This document shows positions 32,675 through 39,714 of a stretch of DNA of 39,714 nucleotides, piece after piece; positions within the stretch are counted from its first letter, which is position 1, and every line of letters begins with the position of its first letter. The notes under the pieces are model-generated. The model had not been told where the DNA came from. It did not search any database and worked only from the letters and a program-made list of their open reading frames with translations. Position numbers and translations under genes: made by a program. This DNA is from Pseudomonas sp. UBA5706. Its GTDB lineage: Bacteria > Pseudomonadota > Gammaproteobacteria > Pseudomonadales > Pseudomonadaceae. The stretch lies in the NCBI RefSeq assembly GCF_002419965.1, contig NZ_DIHC01000037.1, positions 1-39,714 on the forward strand. Reading direction: 5' to 3'.

Positions 32675-33157
32675 ATGGAACGCGTCTACATCGGCCTGGG
32701 CAGCAACCTGGCCGACCCTGCCGAGCAATTGCGCGAAGCGCTCAAGGCTTTGGCGCAGTTGCCGGACACCTTCGTATCAGGCGTTTCCTCGTTTTATGTC
32801 AGTGATTCCTTGCTGCCAGGCCAGCCGCGATACACCAATGCGGTAGCAGCGCTGGATACGACGTTAGCGCCGCTCGCGCTGCTGGATGCCTTGCAAGGCA
32901 TCGAGAATGGTCAGGGCCGCGAACGTCTGGAACGCTGGGGGCCGCGCACGCTGGATCTGGACATTCTGTTGTTCGGCGATCGGCTGATTGATGAACCACG
33001 CCTGAAGGTGCCGCACTACCACATGCACGCCCGCGCATTCGTGCTGTACCCACTCGCTGAGCTGGCGCCGGGCATGACCTTCGCTGACGGACGCAGGCTG
33101 GACGACCTGCTTGCCGAGTGTCCGTTTGAAGGGCTGGAGCGGTTGCCAAGCACATAA
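32675..33157 (+). CDS. folK: 6-hydroxymethyl-7,8-dihydropterin pyrophosphokinase
   Basis: The 160-aa HPPK transfers pyrophosphate from ATP to the pterin in folate synthesis. Typical parts are VYIGLGSNLADP at the N-terminus and RWGPRTLDLDILLFG (around residue 90) with the two magnesium aspartates. I use ATG 32675 (AGGG upstream, MERVYIGLGSN); the ATG at 32654, overlapping the pcnB stop, would add seven residues and cannot be excluded. pcnB-folK-panB is the usual Pseudomonas order. Confidence 0.94.
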   Translation: MERVYIGLGSNLADPAEQLREALKALAQLPDTFVSGVSSFYVSDSLLPGQPRYTNAVAALDTTLAPLALLDALQGIENGQGRERLERWGPRTLDLDILLFGDRLIDEPRLKVPHYHMHARAFVLYPLAELAPGMTFADGRRLDDLLAECPFEGLERLPST

Positions 33158-33513
33158 TCAGGTTCGCCCTAGATGCCTCTGTCACAACAGACCGACAGGG
33201 ATCGTAGACGCTGCAAAGCCGCCATAGACCACCCCGCCGCATTCGTCCGATGCGCACTCTAACGTCGTAACGTGCGGGGGCCGGCTCTGGAATACTCCGC
33301 GCCCCTCGGTAACCCCCCGCTCATACCGGTAACACCCGGAATTGACTTCCCGCCCCCTCCTCACGAAGATAAGCGTCCCGAAGCCGGACGACCGGCTTAT
33401 AGGCGCCAGACAGGTCTTTTTAAACATCGCGAAACGACGATGTGCCTGGATTTGCAGAATGAATCGCGCGTTGTTCGCCGTAGTATTCACAGCGCCTGAA
33501 TGAGGACTTTTTC
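33158..33513. other. Intergenic region folK-panB
   Basis: These 356 bp contain a TTGACT hexamer near 33342 with only a poor -10 candidate 17 bp on, and a perfect 7-bp hairpin AAGCCGG-ACGA-CCGGCTT (33381-33398) without a T-run. The minus-strand open frame here has no family resemblance and I do not call it. Confidence 0.45.
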
Positions 33514-34314
33514 ATGCCGGATATCACCGTAACGTCCCTGTTGGGTCTCAAGCAAAAAGGTGAAAAAATCACCATGCTGACCTGCTATGACGCAACCTTC
33601 GCCCACACCGCCAGCCAGGCGGGTGTGGAGGTGCTGCTGGTCGGCGACTCGCTGGGCATGGTCCTTCAGGGCCACGACAGCACGCTCCCTGTGACCACTG
33701 CCGAGATGGCCTACCATGTTGCCAGCGTCAAGCGCGGTAACAACGGGGCTCTGATTCTCGCCGACCTGCCGTTCATGGCCTACGCCACCGCCGAGCAAAC
33801 CTTCGCCAACAGCGCGATGCTGATGCAGGCGGGCGCGCACATGATCAAGGTCGAAGGCGCGGCATGGTTGGGCGACTCCATTCGGTTGCTGGCAGAGCGC
33901 GGCGTTCCGGTGTGCGCGCACATGGGCCTGACGCCGCAGGCGGTGAACGTGCTGGGTGGCTATAAAGTGCAAGGCCGCCAGGAATCCCAGGCGCGACAGA
34001 TGCGCGCTGACGCCATTACCCTGGAGCAGGCCGGAGCGGCCATGATCTTGCTGGAATGCGTGCCCAGTGAACTGGCGCAGGAAATCACCCACGCGGTGAA
34101 GATTCCGGTCATCGGCATTGGTGCTGGCAGTGCCACCGACGGTCAGGTCCTGGTGCTGCATGACATGCTCGGCCTGTCGATCAGCGGCCGCGTGCCGAAG
34201 TTCGTGAGGAACTTCATGACCGGCCAGCCTGACATCCAGTCCGCTATCGCCGCTTACGTCAGCGCTGTCAAAGATGTCAGCTTCCCCGCCCCGGAACACG
34301 GATTCTCGGCATGA
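33514..34314 (+). CDS. panB: 3-methyl-2-oxobutanoate hydroxymethyltransferase
   Basis: The 266-aa enzyme makes ketopantoate from ketoisovalerate and methylene-tetrahydrofolate, the first step to pantothenate and CoA. The motifs MLTCYDATFA, VGDSLGMVLQGHDSTLPVT (metal Asp) and LLECVPSELA (catalytic Glu) are present. RBS GAGGA is well placed. It overlaps panC by four bases. Its substrate comes from the ilv pathway encoded elsewhere in this window. Confidence 0.97.
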   Translation: MPDITVTSLLGLKQKGEKITMLTCYDATFAHTASQAGVEVLLVGDSLGMVLQGHDSTLPVTTAEMAYHVASVKRGNNGALILADLPFMAYATAEQTFANSAMLMQAGAHMIKVEGAAWLGDSIRLLAERGVPVCAHMGLTPQAVNVLGGYKVQGRQESQARQMRADAITLEQAGAAMILLECVPSELAQEITHAVKIPVIGIGAGSATDGQVLVLHDMLGLSISGRVPKFVRNFMTGQPDIQSAIAAYVSAVKDVSFPAPEHGFSA

Positions 34315-35165
34315 ACACAGTAAAAACCGTACACGAACTGCGTGCCGCCGTGGCCCGTGCCCGCGGCGAAGGCCAACGCATCGCACTGGTGCCGACCATG
34401 GGCAACTTGCACAGCGGGCACATCGCGCTGGTCACCAAGGCCGCGCAACGCGCCGACTTCGTCGTGGCGAGCATTTTCGTAAACCCGTTGCAGTTCGGCC
34501 CTAATGAAGACCTGGCTACCTACCCGCGCACCCTGGCGGCCGATCAGGAGAGACTGCTGCAAGCCGGCTGCCATCTGCTGTTCACGCCCACGGTCGAAGA
34601 AATGTACCCCCATGGCATGGCCGACCAGACCATCGTCCGCGTACCGGTGGTGTCCGAAGGGTTGTGTGGCGGCAGCCGGCCGGGCCATTTCGATGGCGTG
34701 TCCACTGTGGTGAGCAAGCTGTTCAACATGGTTCAGCCCGACATCGCCGTCTTCGGCCAGAAGGATTTTCAGCAACTGGCAGTGGTCAGCGCGCTGGTAC
34801 GAGACCTGAACATGCCGATCCAGATTATCGGGGAGCCCACAGCACGGGCGGCCGACGGGCTGGCGCTGTCTTCACGCAACGGCTATCTGACCGATGCAGA
34901 ACGCACCACCGCGCCAGCGTTGTACCGCGTCATCCGGCAGATCGGCGAGGCGTTGAGTCATGGCGCGCACAACCATGAACAACTGCTGGCCGATGGCAGG
35001 CAGCAGCTGGAGGCCGCAGGTTTTCGCCCCGACTATCTGGAAATCCGTCAGGCCATAACGCTGCGCCCGGCCACGGCTGGCGATGAGGACCTGGTGGTGC
35101 TCGGCGCGGCGTTTCTGGGCAAGACTCGCCTGATCGATAACCTGCACCTGACCAAGGAGCCGTGA
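34311..35165 (+). CDS. panC: Pantoate--beta-alanine ligase
   Basis: The 284-aa ligase joins pantoate and beta-alanine using ATP. It has the HIGH-like motif MGNLHSGH (about residues 28-35), FGQKDFQQL and LSSRNGYL. It is translation-coupled to panB (ATGA). The beta-alanine for this step would normally be made by PanD, whose gene follows panC in relatives but is only a remnant here. Confidence 0.97.
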   Translation: MNTVKTVHELRAAVARARGEGQRIALVPTMGNLHSGHIALVTKAAQRADFVVASIFVNPLQFGPNEDLATYPRTLAADQERLLQAGCHLLFTPTVEEMYPHGMADQTIVRVPVVSEGLCGGSRPGHFDGVSTVVSKLFNMVQPDIAVFGQKDFQQLAVVSALVRDLNMPIQIIGEPTARAADGLALSSRNGYLTDAERTTAPALYRVIRQIGEALSHGAHNHEQLLADGRQQLEAAGFRPDYLEIRQAITLRPATAGDEDLVVLGAAFLGKTRLIDNLHLTKEP

Positions 35166-35506
35166 GTTTGCGCATGATGTCCGGCAAACACGGAGGGCAT
35201 GCTGCAATTGGCAGCTATGCTCATGAGTCGATGCCGGTAGTTCATAAAGCAGTAGATGAAACATTACGCCCCGCGCCCCTTATCTGGCCCGGGTCAGTGA
35301 ACTTTAGCTCCACCTGCAATGCCATACCGGTACAGGTCGCCTGAGCAACGCGACACTACCTTGTGAGAAAAAGTACCGAGCAAAGGGAAAGCAAGGCGCA
35401 GACATACGCGTTGCCGGGGATTAGTCTCTGACGTATGGCCCAATTCAGTGTAATCCTGGCTTTTCAGTGTCCAAAAGGCAGTTCAAGTACAAGGAAACCC
35501 GCAGCG
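35166..35506. other. Intergenic region panC-pgi with panD remnant
   Basis: These 341 bp hold the decayed panD end (to 35344) and then the pgi upstream region, in which I cannot name a convincing promoter. A frame opening at 35435 leads into pgi without an RBS. Confidence 0.5.
35210..35344 (+). pseudogene. panD: Remnant of aspartate 1-decarboxylase (panD)
   Basis: The frame ending at 35344 reads ...GSYAHES...PLIWPGSVNFSSTCNAIPVQVA. Its last residues FSSTCNAIPVQVA match the Pseudomonas PanD C-terminus (LSHTSNAIPVQVA) at almost every position, the upstream PG pair corresponds to MAPGN, and SYAHES fits AYAHYSE. PanD is about 126 aa (381 bp), but only 179 bp separate the panC stop from this stop codon. 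The N-terminal half, including the Gly-Ser self-cleavage site that creates the pyruvoyl cofactor, is missing. I infer an internal deletion plus drift. The 5' limit is approximate. Confidence 0.72.
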
Positions 35507-37171
35507 ATGGCGTACTACCGCACTCCTCATGACGTCACTACCCTGCCCGCCTGGCAGGCGCTCGAAGCACACCGCAAAGCGATGCAGCATTTCAGCATGC
35601 GCGAAGCATTCAACGAAGACCCGCAGCGTTTCAGCGAATTCACCCTCAGCAGCGCCGGTCTGTTCCTCGACTATTCGAAAAACCTGATCACCGCTGAAAC
35701 GCGCGAGTTGCTGGTCAATCTGGCCAATGAAGTGGGTCTGAAGGACGCGATCAAGGCACAATACGACGGCGAACTGGTCAACGCTTCCGAAGGCCGCCCG
35801 GCGCTGCACACAGCGCTGCGCCGCCCGGTGGGCGACAAGCTGCAGGTCAATGGCGTCAACGTGATGCCTGAAGTGCACAAAGTGCTGAATCAGATGACCG
35901 ATCTGGTGGGCCGTATCCACGATGGCCTGTGGCGCGGTTACACCGAAAAGCCGATCACCGACATCGTCAACATTGGTATCGGTGGCTCGTTCCTCGGCCC
36001 TGAACTGGTGTCCGAAGCGCTGCTGTCGTACGCGCAGAAAGGCGTGCGCTGCCATTATCTGGCGAACATCGACGGCACCGAGCTGCACGAGCTGACCAGC
36101 AAACTGCGCGCCGAGACCACCCTGTTCATCGTCTCGTCGAAGACCTTTACCACCCTCGAAACCCTGAAAAACGCCACCGCCGCACGCGCCTGGTACCTGG
36201 CACAAGGTGGCTCTCAGGCCGAGCTGCATCGCCACTTCATTGCGGTATCGAGCAACAATGCCGCAGCCGTGGCCTTCGGTATTCGCGAAGAGAACATTTT
36301 CCCGATGTGGGACTGGGTCGGCGGCCGTTACTCGCTATGGTCGGCGATCGGTCTACCGATTGCGCTGGCCATCGGCATGTCCAACTTCAAGGAGCTGCTG
36401 TCCGGTGCGTACACCATGGACCAGCATTTCCAGAACGCCGATTTCGATAAGAACATGCCGGTCCTGCTGGGCCTGCTAGGTGTCTGGTACGGCAATTTCT
36501 GGGGCGCACAAAGCCACGCGATCCTGCCGTACGACCACTACCTGCGCAATATCACCAAGCATCTGCAGCAACTGGACATGGAATCCAACGGCAAGAGCGT
36601 GCGCCAGGACGGTGTGCCCGTGAACGTCGATACCGGCCCCGTGATCTGGGGCGGCGTGGGGGCCAACGGTCAGCACGCTTATCACCAGTTGCTGCATCAA
36701 GGCACGCTGCTGATTCCAGCCGACTTCATCGTACCGATCGTCAGCTTCAATCCGGTTTCCGACCACCATCAGTGGCTGTACGCCAACTGCCTGTCGCAAA
36801 GCCAGGCATTGATGCAGGGCAAGACTCGCGCCGAAGCCGAGGCCGAACTGCGTGCCAAAGGCATACCGGAAGCAGAAGTGCAGCGCGTCGCGCCGCACAA
36901 GGTGATCCCGGGTAACCGCCCAAGTAACACCATCGTCGTCGAGCGCATCAGCCCTCGCCGTTTGGGGGCTCTGGTTGCGATGTACGAGCACAAGGTCTTC
37001 GTGCAAAGCGTGGTCTGGGGCACCAACGCCTTCGACCAGTGGGGCGTCGAACTGGGCAAGGAGCTGGGCAAGGCGGTCTATAGCCGCTTGGTCGGCACTG
37101 AAGAAACCCCGGCCGAAGATGCATCGACCCAAGGTTTGATCAACTACTTCCGCGGTCGTCACCGCGGCTGA
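35507..37171 (+). CDS. pgi: Glucose-6-phosphate isomerase
   Basis: The 554-aa enzyme interconverts glucose-6-phosphate and fructose-6-phosphate. Intact motifs include GIGGSFLGPELV, SSKTFTTLET, ENIFPMWDWVGGRYSLWSAIGL, the histidine region ANGQHAYHQLLHQGT and VVWGTNAFDQWGVELGK with its catalytic lysine. The start at 35507 (MAYYRTPHDVT, AAGGA upstream) agrees with the family; the frame is open upstream but without an RBS. A terminator follows. Confidence 0.97.
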   Translation: MAYYRTPHDVTTLPAWQALEAHRKAMQHFSMREAFNEDPQRFSEFTLSSAGLFLDYSKNLITAETRELLVNLANEVGLKDAIKAQYDGELVNASEGRPALHTALRRPVGDKLQVNGVNVMPEVHKVLNQMTDLVGRIHDGLWRGYTEKPITDIVNIGIGGSFLGPELVSEALLSYAQKGVRCHYLANIDGTELHELTSKLRAETTLFIVSSKTFTTLETLKNATAARAWYLAQGGSQAELHRHFIAVSSNNAAAVAFGIREENIFPMWDWVGGRYSLWSAIGLPIALAIGMSNFKELLSGAYTMDQHFQNADFDKNMPVLLGLLGVWYGNFWGAQSHAILPYDHYLRNITKHLQQLDMESNGKSVRQDGVPVNVDTGPVIWGGVGANGQHAYHQLLHQGTLLIPADFIVPIVSFNPVSDHHQWLYANCLSQSQALMQGKTRAEAEAELRAKGIPEAEVQRVAPHKVIPGNRPSNTIVVERISPRRLGALVAMYEHKVFVQSVVWGTNAFDQWGVELGKELGKAVYSRLVGTEETPAEDASTQGLINYFRGRHRG

Positions 37172-37196
37172 TCCGACCCGCACACTGCAGCCCTTG

Positions 37197-37230
37197 AAAA
37201 CCCGCCTGCTCGCAAGAGCGGACGGGTTTT
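37197..37230 (+). terminator. pgi Rho-independent terminator
   Basis: AAAACCCG (37197-37204) pairs with CGGGTTTT (37223-37230), continued by an inner stem GCTC-GCAA-GAGC. The A- and T-ends allow action in both directions. Confidence 0.85.
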
Positions 37231-37351
37231 CGTGTTTCCAGGCCTGCAGCAGCGCGGTTCAGCAGTGGTGGCGCTCTTCAAATCGCACCGCCAACGCGCC
37301 GTTTTTTGATACAAGTGGTGTGCATAACCACAACTGGCCTATCCGAACCCC

Positions 37352-38221
37352 ATGGAATTCATCCGCACACGTATCGAAACCCAGGTCATGAGCATGACCG
37401 GTCTGGCCCTCGGCCAACTGGACATGGAGAACCCCAAGGGCGATCCCGGACTGTTCGGGCCACAGGCGGTGTGCTGGCAGGTGCATGGCGACTTCCCGAG
37501 CATGCTCATCGGCGGGATCTGCGCATTGATGCTGCAGATGCTGCATCCGCGGGTGCTGGCCGGGGTGTGGGATCATTCGAATTTTCGCCAAGACATGCTC
37601 GGTCGACTGCGACGCACAGGACAATTCATTTCCGGCACCACGTTCGGCTCGACCCACGACGCCAACTGGCTGATCGACAAGGTGCTGCACATTCACGCGA
37701 AGGTCAGCGGCATTGCGCCCGATGGCAGCCCTTATGCCGCCAATGACCCCGAGCTGCTGACGTGGGTGCATGTCGCTGAAGTGAGCAGTTTCATGGCTGC
37801 GCATCTGCGCTACCTCAACCCTGGCCTGTCGCGTGAAGAGCAGGACCGCTATTACGCTGAAACCGCTGTGGTGGCTGCGCGTCTTGGGGCTCGCAACATC
37901 CCCTGTTCAACGGCCCAGATCGCCGACTACCTGCAGCGCATGCGTGGGCAACTGCTGTGCGATGACCGTACGCGCGAAGTTCACCGCATCCTGCACAATG
38001 CCCCGGCACCGAGTCGCCTGGCCAGACCGATGGGCAGCCTGATGATGCACGCCGGAGTCGAGCTGATGCCGGCATGGGCCAGCGCGATGTTCGATATTCG
38101 GATCACCGACTTCAAGCGCAAAATGATCCGCGCCGGGGTGAACCTCACGGCGCCGATTCTGCGCTGGGCGGTGCGCAATGCATCGGTGCATCGCGCCAGA
38201 CGCAGAATGGGGATAGCTTGA
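37352..38221 (+). CDS. MpaB-like oxygenase family protein (DUF2236)
   Basis: The 289-aa protein belongs to the family of MpaB and latex-clearing protein (Lcp), b-type heme enzymes. The family pattern is visible in LLIGGICALMLQMLHPRVLAGVWDHS, RLRRTGQFISGTTFGS, ELLTWVHVAEVSSF and the basic C-terminus. The natural substrate is unknown for the Pseudomonas members. The start MEFIRTRIE has only a weak RBS. It lies between pgi and a thiolase gene and is probably transcribed separately from pgi. Confidence 0.88.
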   Translation: MEFIRTRIETQVMSMTGLALGQLDMENPKGDPGLFGPQAVCWQVHGDFPSMLIGGICALMLQMLHPRVLAGVWDHSNFRQDMLGRLRRTGQFISGTTFGSTHDANWLIDKVLHIHAKVSGIAPDGSPYAANDPELLTWVHVAEVSSFMAAHLRYLNPGLSREEQDRYYAETAVVAARLGARNIPCSTAQIADYLQRMRGQLLCDDRTREVHRILHNAPAPSRLARPMGSLMMHAGVELMPAWASAMFDIRITDFKRKMIRAGVNLTAPILRWAVRNASVHRARRRMGIA

Positions 38222-38298
38222 CCGCCGCAGCTGCCCGCAGCCTTCGGCGAAGATAAAAGACACCCGCAGATCAACCAATAACAATGAGGATTCGTACC

Positions 38299-39477
38299 AT
38301 GCAAGACGTCGTAATCGTTGCCGCAACCCGCACCGCGGTCGGCAGTTTCCAGGGGGCGCTGGCGAATGTTTCTGCGGTGGACCTCGGCGCTGCAGTCATT
38401 CGCCAACTGCTGGCGCAGACCGGTCTGGATCCTGCGCAAGTGGACGAAGTGATCATGGGTCAGGTGCTCACTGCCGGTGCCGGCCAGAACCCTGCACGTC
38501 AGGCGTCAATCAAGGCCGGCCTGCCGTTTGCCGTGCCGGCGATGACGCTGAACAAGGTCTGCGGCTCGGGCCTCAAGGCGCTGCACCTGGGCACCCAGGC
38601 GATTCGCTGCGGCGATGCCGAGGTGATCATTGCCGGCGGCCAGGAGAACATGAGCCTGGCCAATTACGTGTTGCCGGGCGCACGCACCGGTCTGCGCATG
38701 GGCCACGCCACGATGGTCGACACCATGATCAGCGACGGCCTATGGGATGCCTTCAACGATTACCACATGGGCATTACTGCCGAGAACCTGTCGGAAAAAT
38801 ACCAGATCAGCCGTGAGGCGCAGGATGCCTTTGCCGCCTCTTCTCAACAGAAAGCCATCGCGGCCATCGAAGCCGGGCGCTTTGTCGAAGAAATCACCCC
38901 GATCCTGATTCCTCAGCGCAAAGGCGACCCGCTCGCCTTCGCCACCGATGAGCAGCCGCGCGCCGGGACCACGGCCGAGTCGCTGGCCAAGCTAAAGCCT
39001 GCATTCAAGAAAGATGGCACCGTGACGGCAGGCAATGCCTCGTCGCTGAACGACGGTGCCGCTGCCGTGATTCTGATGAGCGCGAAGAAGGCGCAAGCAT
39101 TGGGTCTGCCGGTGCTTGCACGCATTGCCGCCTACAGCAACGCGGGTGTTGATCCTGCGATCATGGGCATCGGCCCGGTCAGTGCCACGCGTCGCTGCCT
39201 GGAAAAGGCTGGCTGGTCACTGGAGGAACTGGACCTGATCGAAGCCAACGAAGCCTTCGCCGCGCAGTCGTTGTCGGTGGCCAAGGAGCTGGGTTGGGAC
39301 ATGGCCAAGGTCAACGTCAACGGCGGTGCAATCGCCATCGGCCACCCGATTGGCGCCTCAGGCTGCCGCGTGCTGGTGACCCTGCTGCATGAAATGATCA
39401 AGCGCGACGCCAAAAAAGGCTTGGCGACCCTGTGCATTGGTGGCGGCCAAGGCGTAGCGCTGGCGTTAGCCCGCTAG
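38299..39477 (+). CDS. Acetyl-CoA acetyltransferase (thiolase)
   Basis: The 392-aa thiolase has the acyl-enzyme cysteine Cys88 (NKVCGSGLKA), NEAFAAQS, His349 (GHPIGASGCR) and the second catalytic cysteine Cys379 (CIGGGQG). Length and motifs fit biosynthetic thiolases that condense two acetyl-CoA (AtoB/PhaA type); which substrate is preferred cannot be read from sequence. The start at 38299 has GAGGA eight bases upstream, so the ATG at 38284 is not used. No 3-hydroxybutyrate or CoA-transferase gene follows inside the window. Confidence 0.95.
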   Translation: MQDVVIVAATRTAVGSFQGALANVSAVDLGAAVIRQLLAQTGLDPAQVDEVIMGQVLTAGAGQNPARQASIKAGLPFAVPAMTLNKVCGSGLKALHLGTQAIRCGDAEVIIAGGQENMSLANYVLPGARTGLRMGHATMVDTMISDGLWDAFNDYHMGITAENLSEKYQISREAQDAFAASSQQKAIAAIEAGRFVEEITPILIPQRKGDPLAFATDEQPRAGTTAESLAKLKPAFKKDGTVTAGNASSLNDGAAAVILMSAKKAQALGLPVLARIAAYSNAGVDPAIMGIGPVSATRRCLEKAGWSLEELDLIEANEAFAAQSLSVAKELGWDMAKVNVNGGAIAIGHPIGASGCRVLVTLLHEMIKRDAKKGLATLCIGGGQGVALALAR

Positions 39478-39495
39478 CCCAGACGCGCACAAACC

Positions 39496-39714
39496 GCTTC
39501 TGCCCAAGAGCGCGCCTCGACAGACAACACAGCGCTCGCTCGATCATTCCCACGCTCCGCCTGGGAATGCCGCCTAGGACGCTCAGCGTCCCCACAGCAC
39601 CTCACAAGATACATGCCCACGCAGAGCGTGGGCACGATCATAGATACCGCTCCTGCCCGAGCACGCACCTCAACAGGCGATCCAGCGCTTGCTCGATCGT
39701 TCCCACGCTCCGCG
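39496..39714. repeat. REP-like palindromes in a tandem 153-bp repeat
   Basis: Three hairpins are visible: ATTCCCA/TGGGAAT (39546-39568), GGACGCT/AGCGTCC (39577-39591) and TGCCCACGC/GCGTGGGCA (39614-39634). The stretch from 39496 (gcttctgcccaagag...) recurs from 39649 (gctcctgcccgagca...) with the same order up to CCCACGCTCCGC, so the unit is about 153 bp and the second copy runs off the window end. These match the dispersed palindromic (REP) repeats of the P. syringae/fluorescens lineage. Confidence 0.8.

Noticed and set aside
33182..33490. Minus-strand 102-codon frame between folK and panB
   Set aside because: It has no RBS, no recognisable domain and an atypical composition; more likely non-coding.

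Overview
The window is a stretch of a Pseudomonas chromosome, probably from the fluorescens/syringae side of the genus. Three things support this. The gene order (msrPQ - pssA - ilvIHC - mrcB - prrF - heme uptake - sfsA - dksA - gluQ - cbrAB - crcZ - pcnB - folK - panBC - pgi) is, from memory, the conserved Pseudomonas order also seen in P. aeruginosa. Two RNA genes typical of the genus are present (PrrF and CrcZ). A palindromic REP-like repeat common in this lineage closes the window. Most of the sequence is dense, GC-rich core genome.

Left part (1-12.9 kb). On the minus strand lie a periplasmic methionine sulfoxide repair pair (msrP, msrQ), phosphatidylserine synthase (pssA) and the branched-chain amino acid operon ilvI-ilvH-ilvC. 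A divergent DUF4124 protein gene follows, then a minus-strand run of a YqcC-like protein, a TPR lipoprotein and the bifunctional peptidoglycan synthase mrcB (PBP1b). On the plus strand come a two-domain kinase-like/P-loop protein, a pentapeptide-repeat protein and a TfoX C-terminal-domain protein.

Iron and accessory region (12.9-21.6 kb). A Fur-controlled PrrF small RNA is followed by a block not expected in the core order: MFS transporter, OprD-family porin, MFS transporter. It is flanked by about 600 bp that holds a short ORF and a decayed fragment of the kinase-like gene found 6 kb upstream. Then come an unusual deoC and the heme ABC importer hmuTUV with its own Fur-like box. No outer-membrane heme receptor or cytoplasmic heme carrier gene is present in the window.

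Right part (21.6-39.7 kb). It holds a small Rieske protein (probable CTG start), sfsA, an aminotransferase, dksA and gluQ. The carbon/nitrogen control locus follows: cbrX (58-aa membrane protein), cbrA, cbrB, a CbrB-type operator, a sigma-54 promoter and the Hfq/Crc-titrating RNA CrcZ. Then come pcnB, folK, panB, panC, a decayed panD remnant, pgi, an MpaB-like protein and a thiolase. The window ends in a tandem REP-like repeat of about 153 bp.

I found no new multi-gene defence or biosynthetic system, CRISPR array, tRNA, rRNA or insertion sequence. The observations most worth checking are the panD remnant, the altered phosphate pocket of DeoC, the probable leaderless mrcB transcript, the inverted repeat over the msrP ribosome-binding site, and the transporter cassette with its gene-fragment scar.
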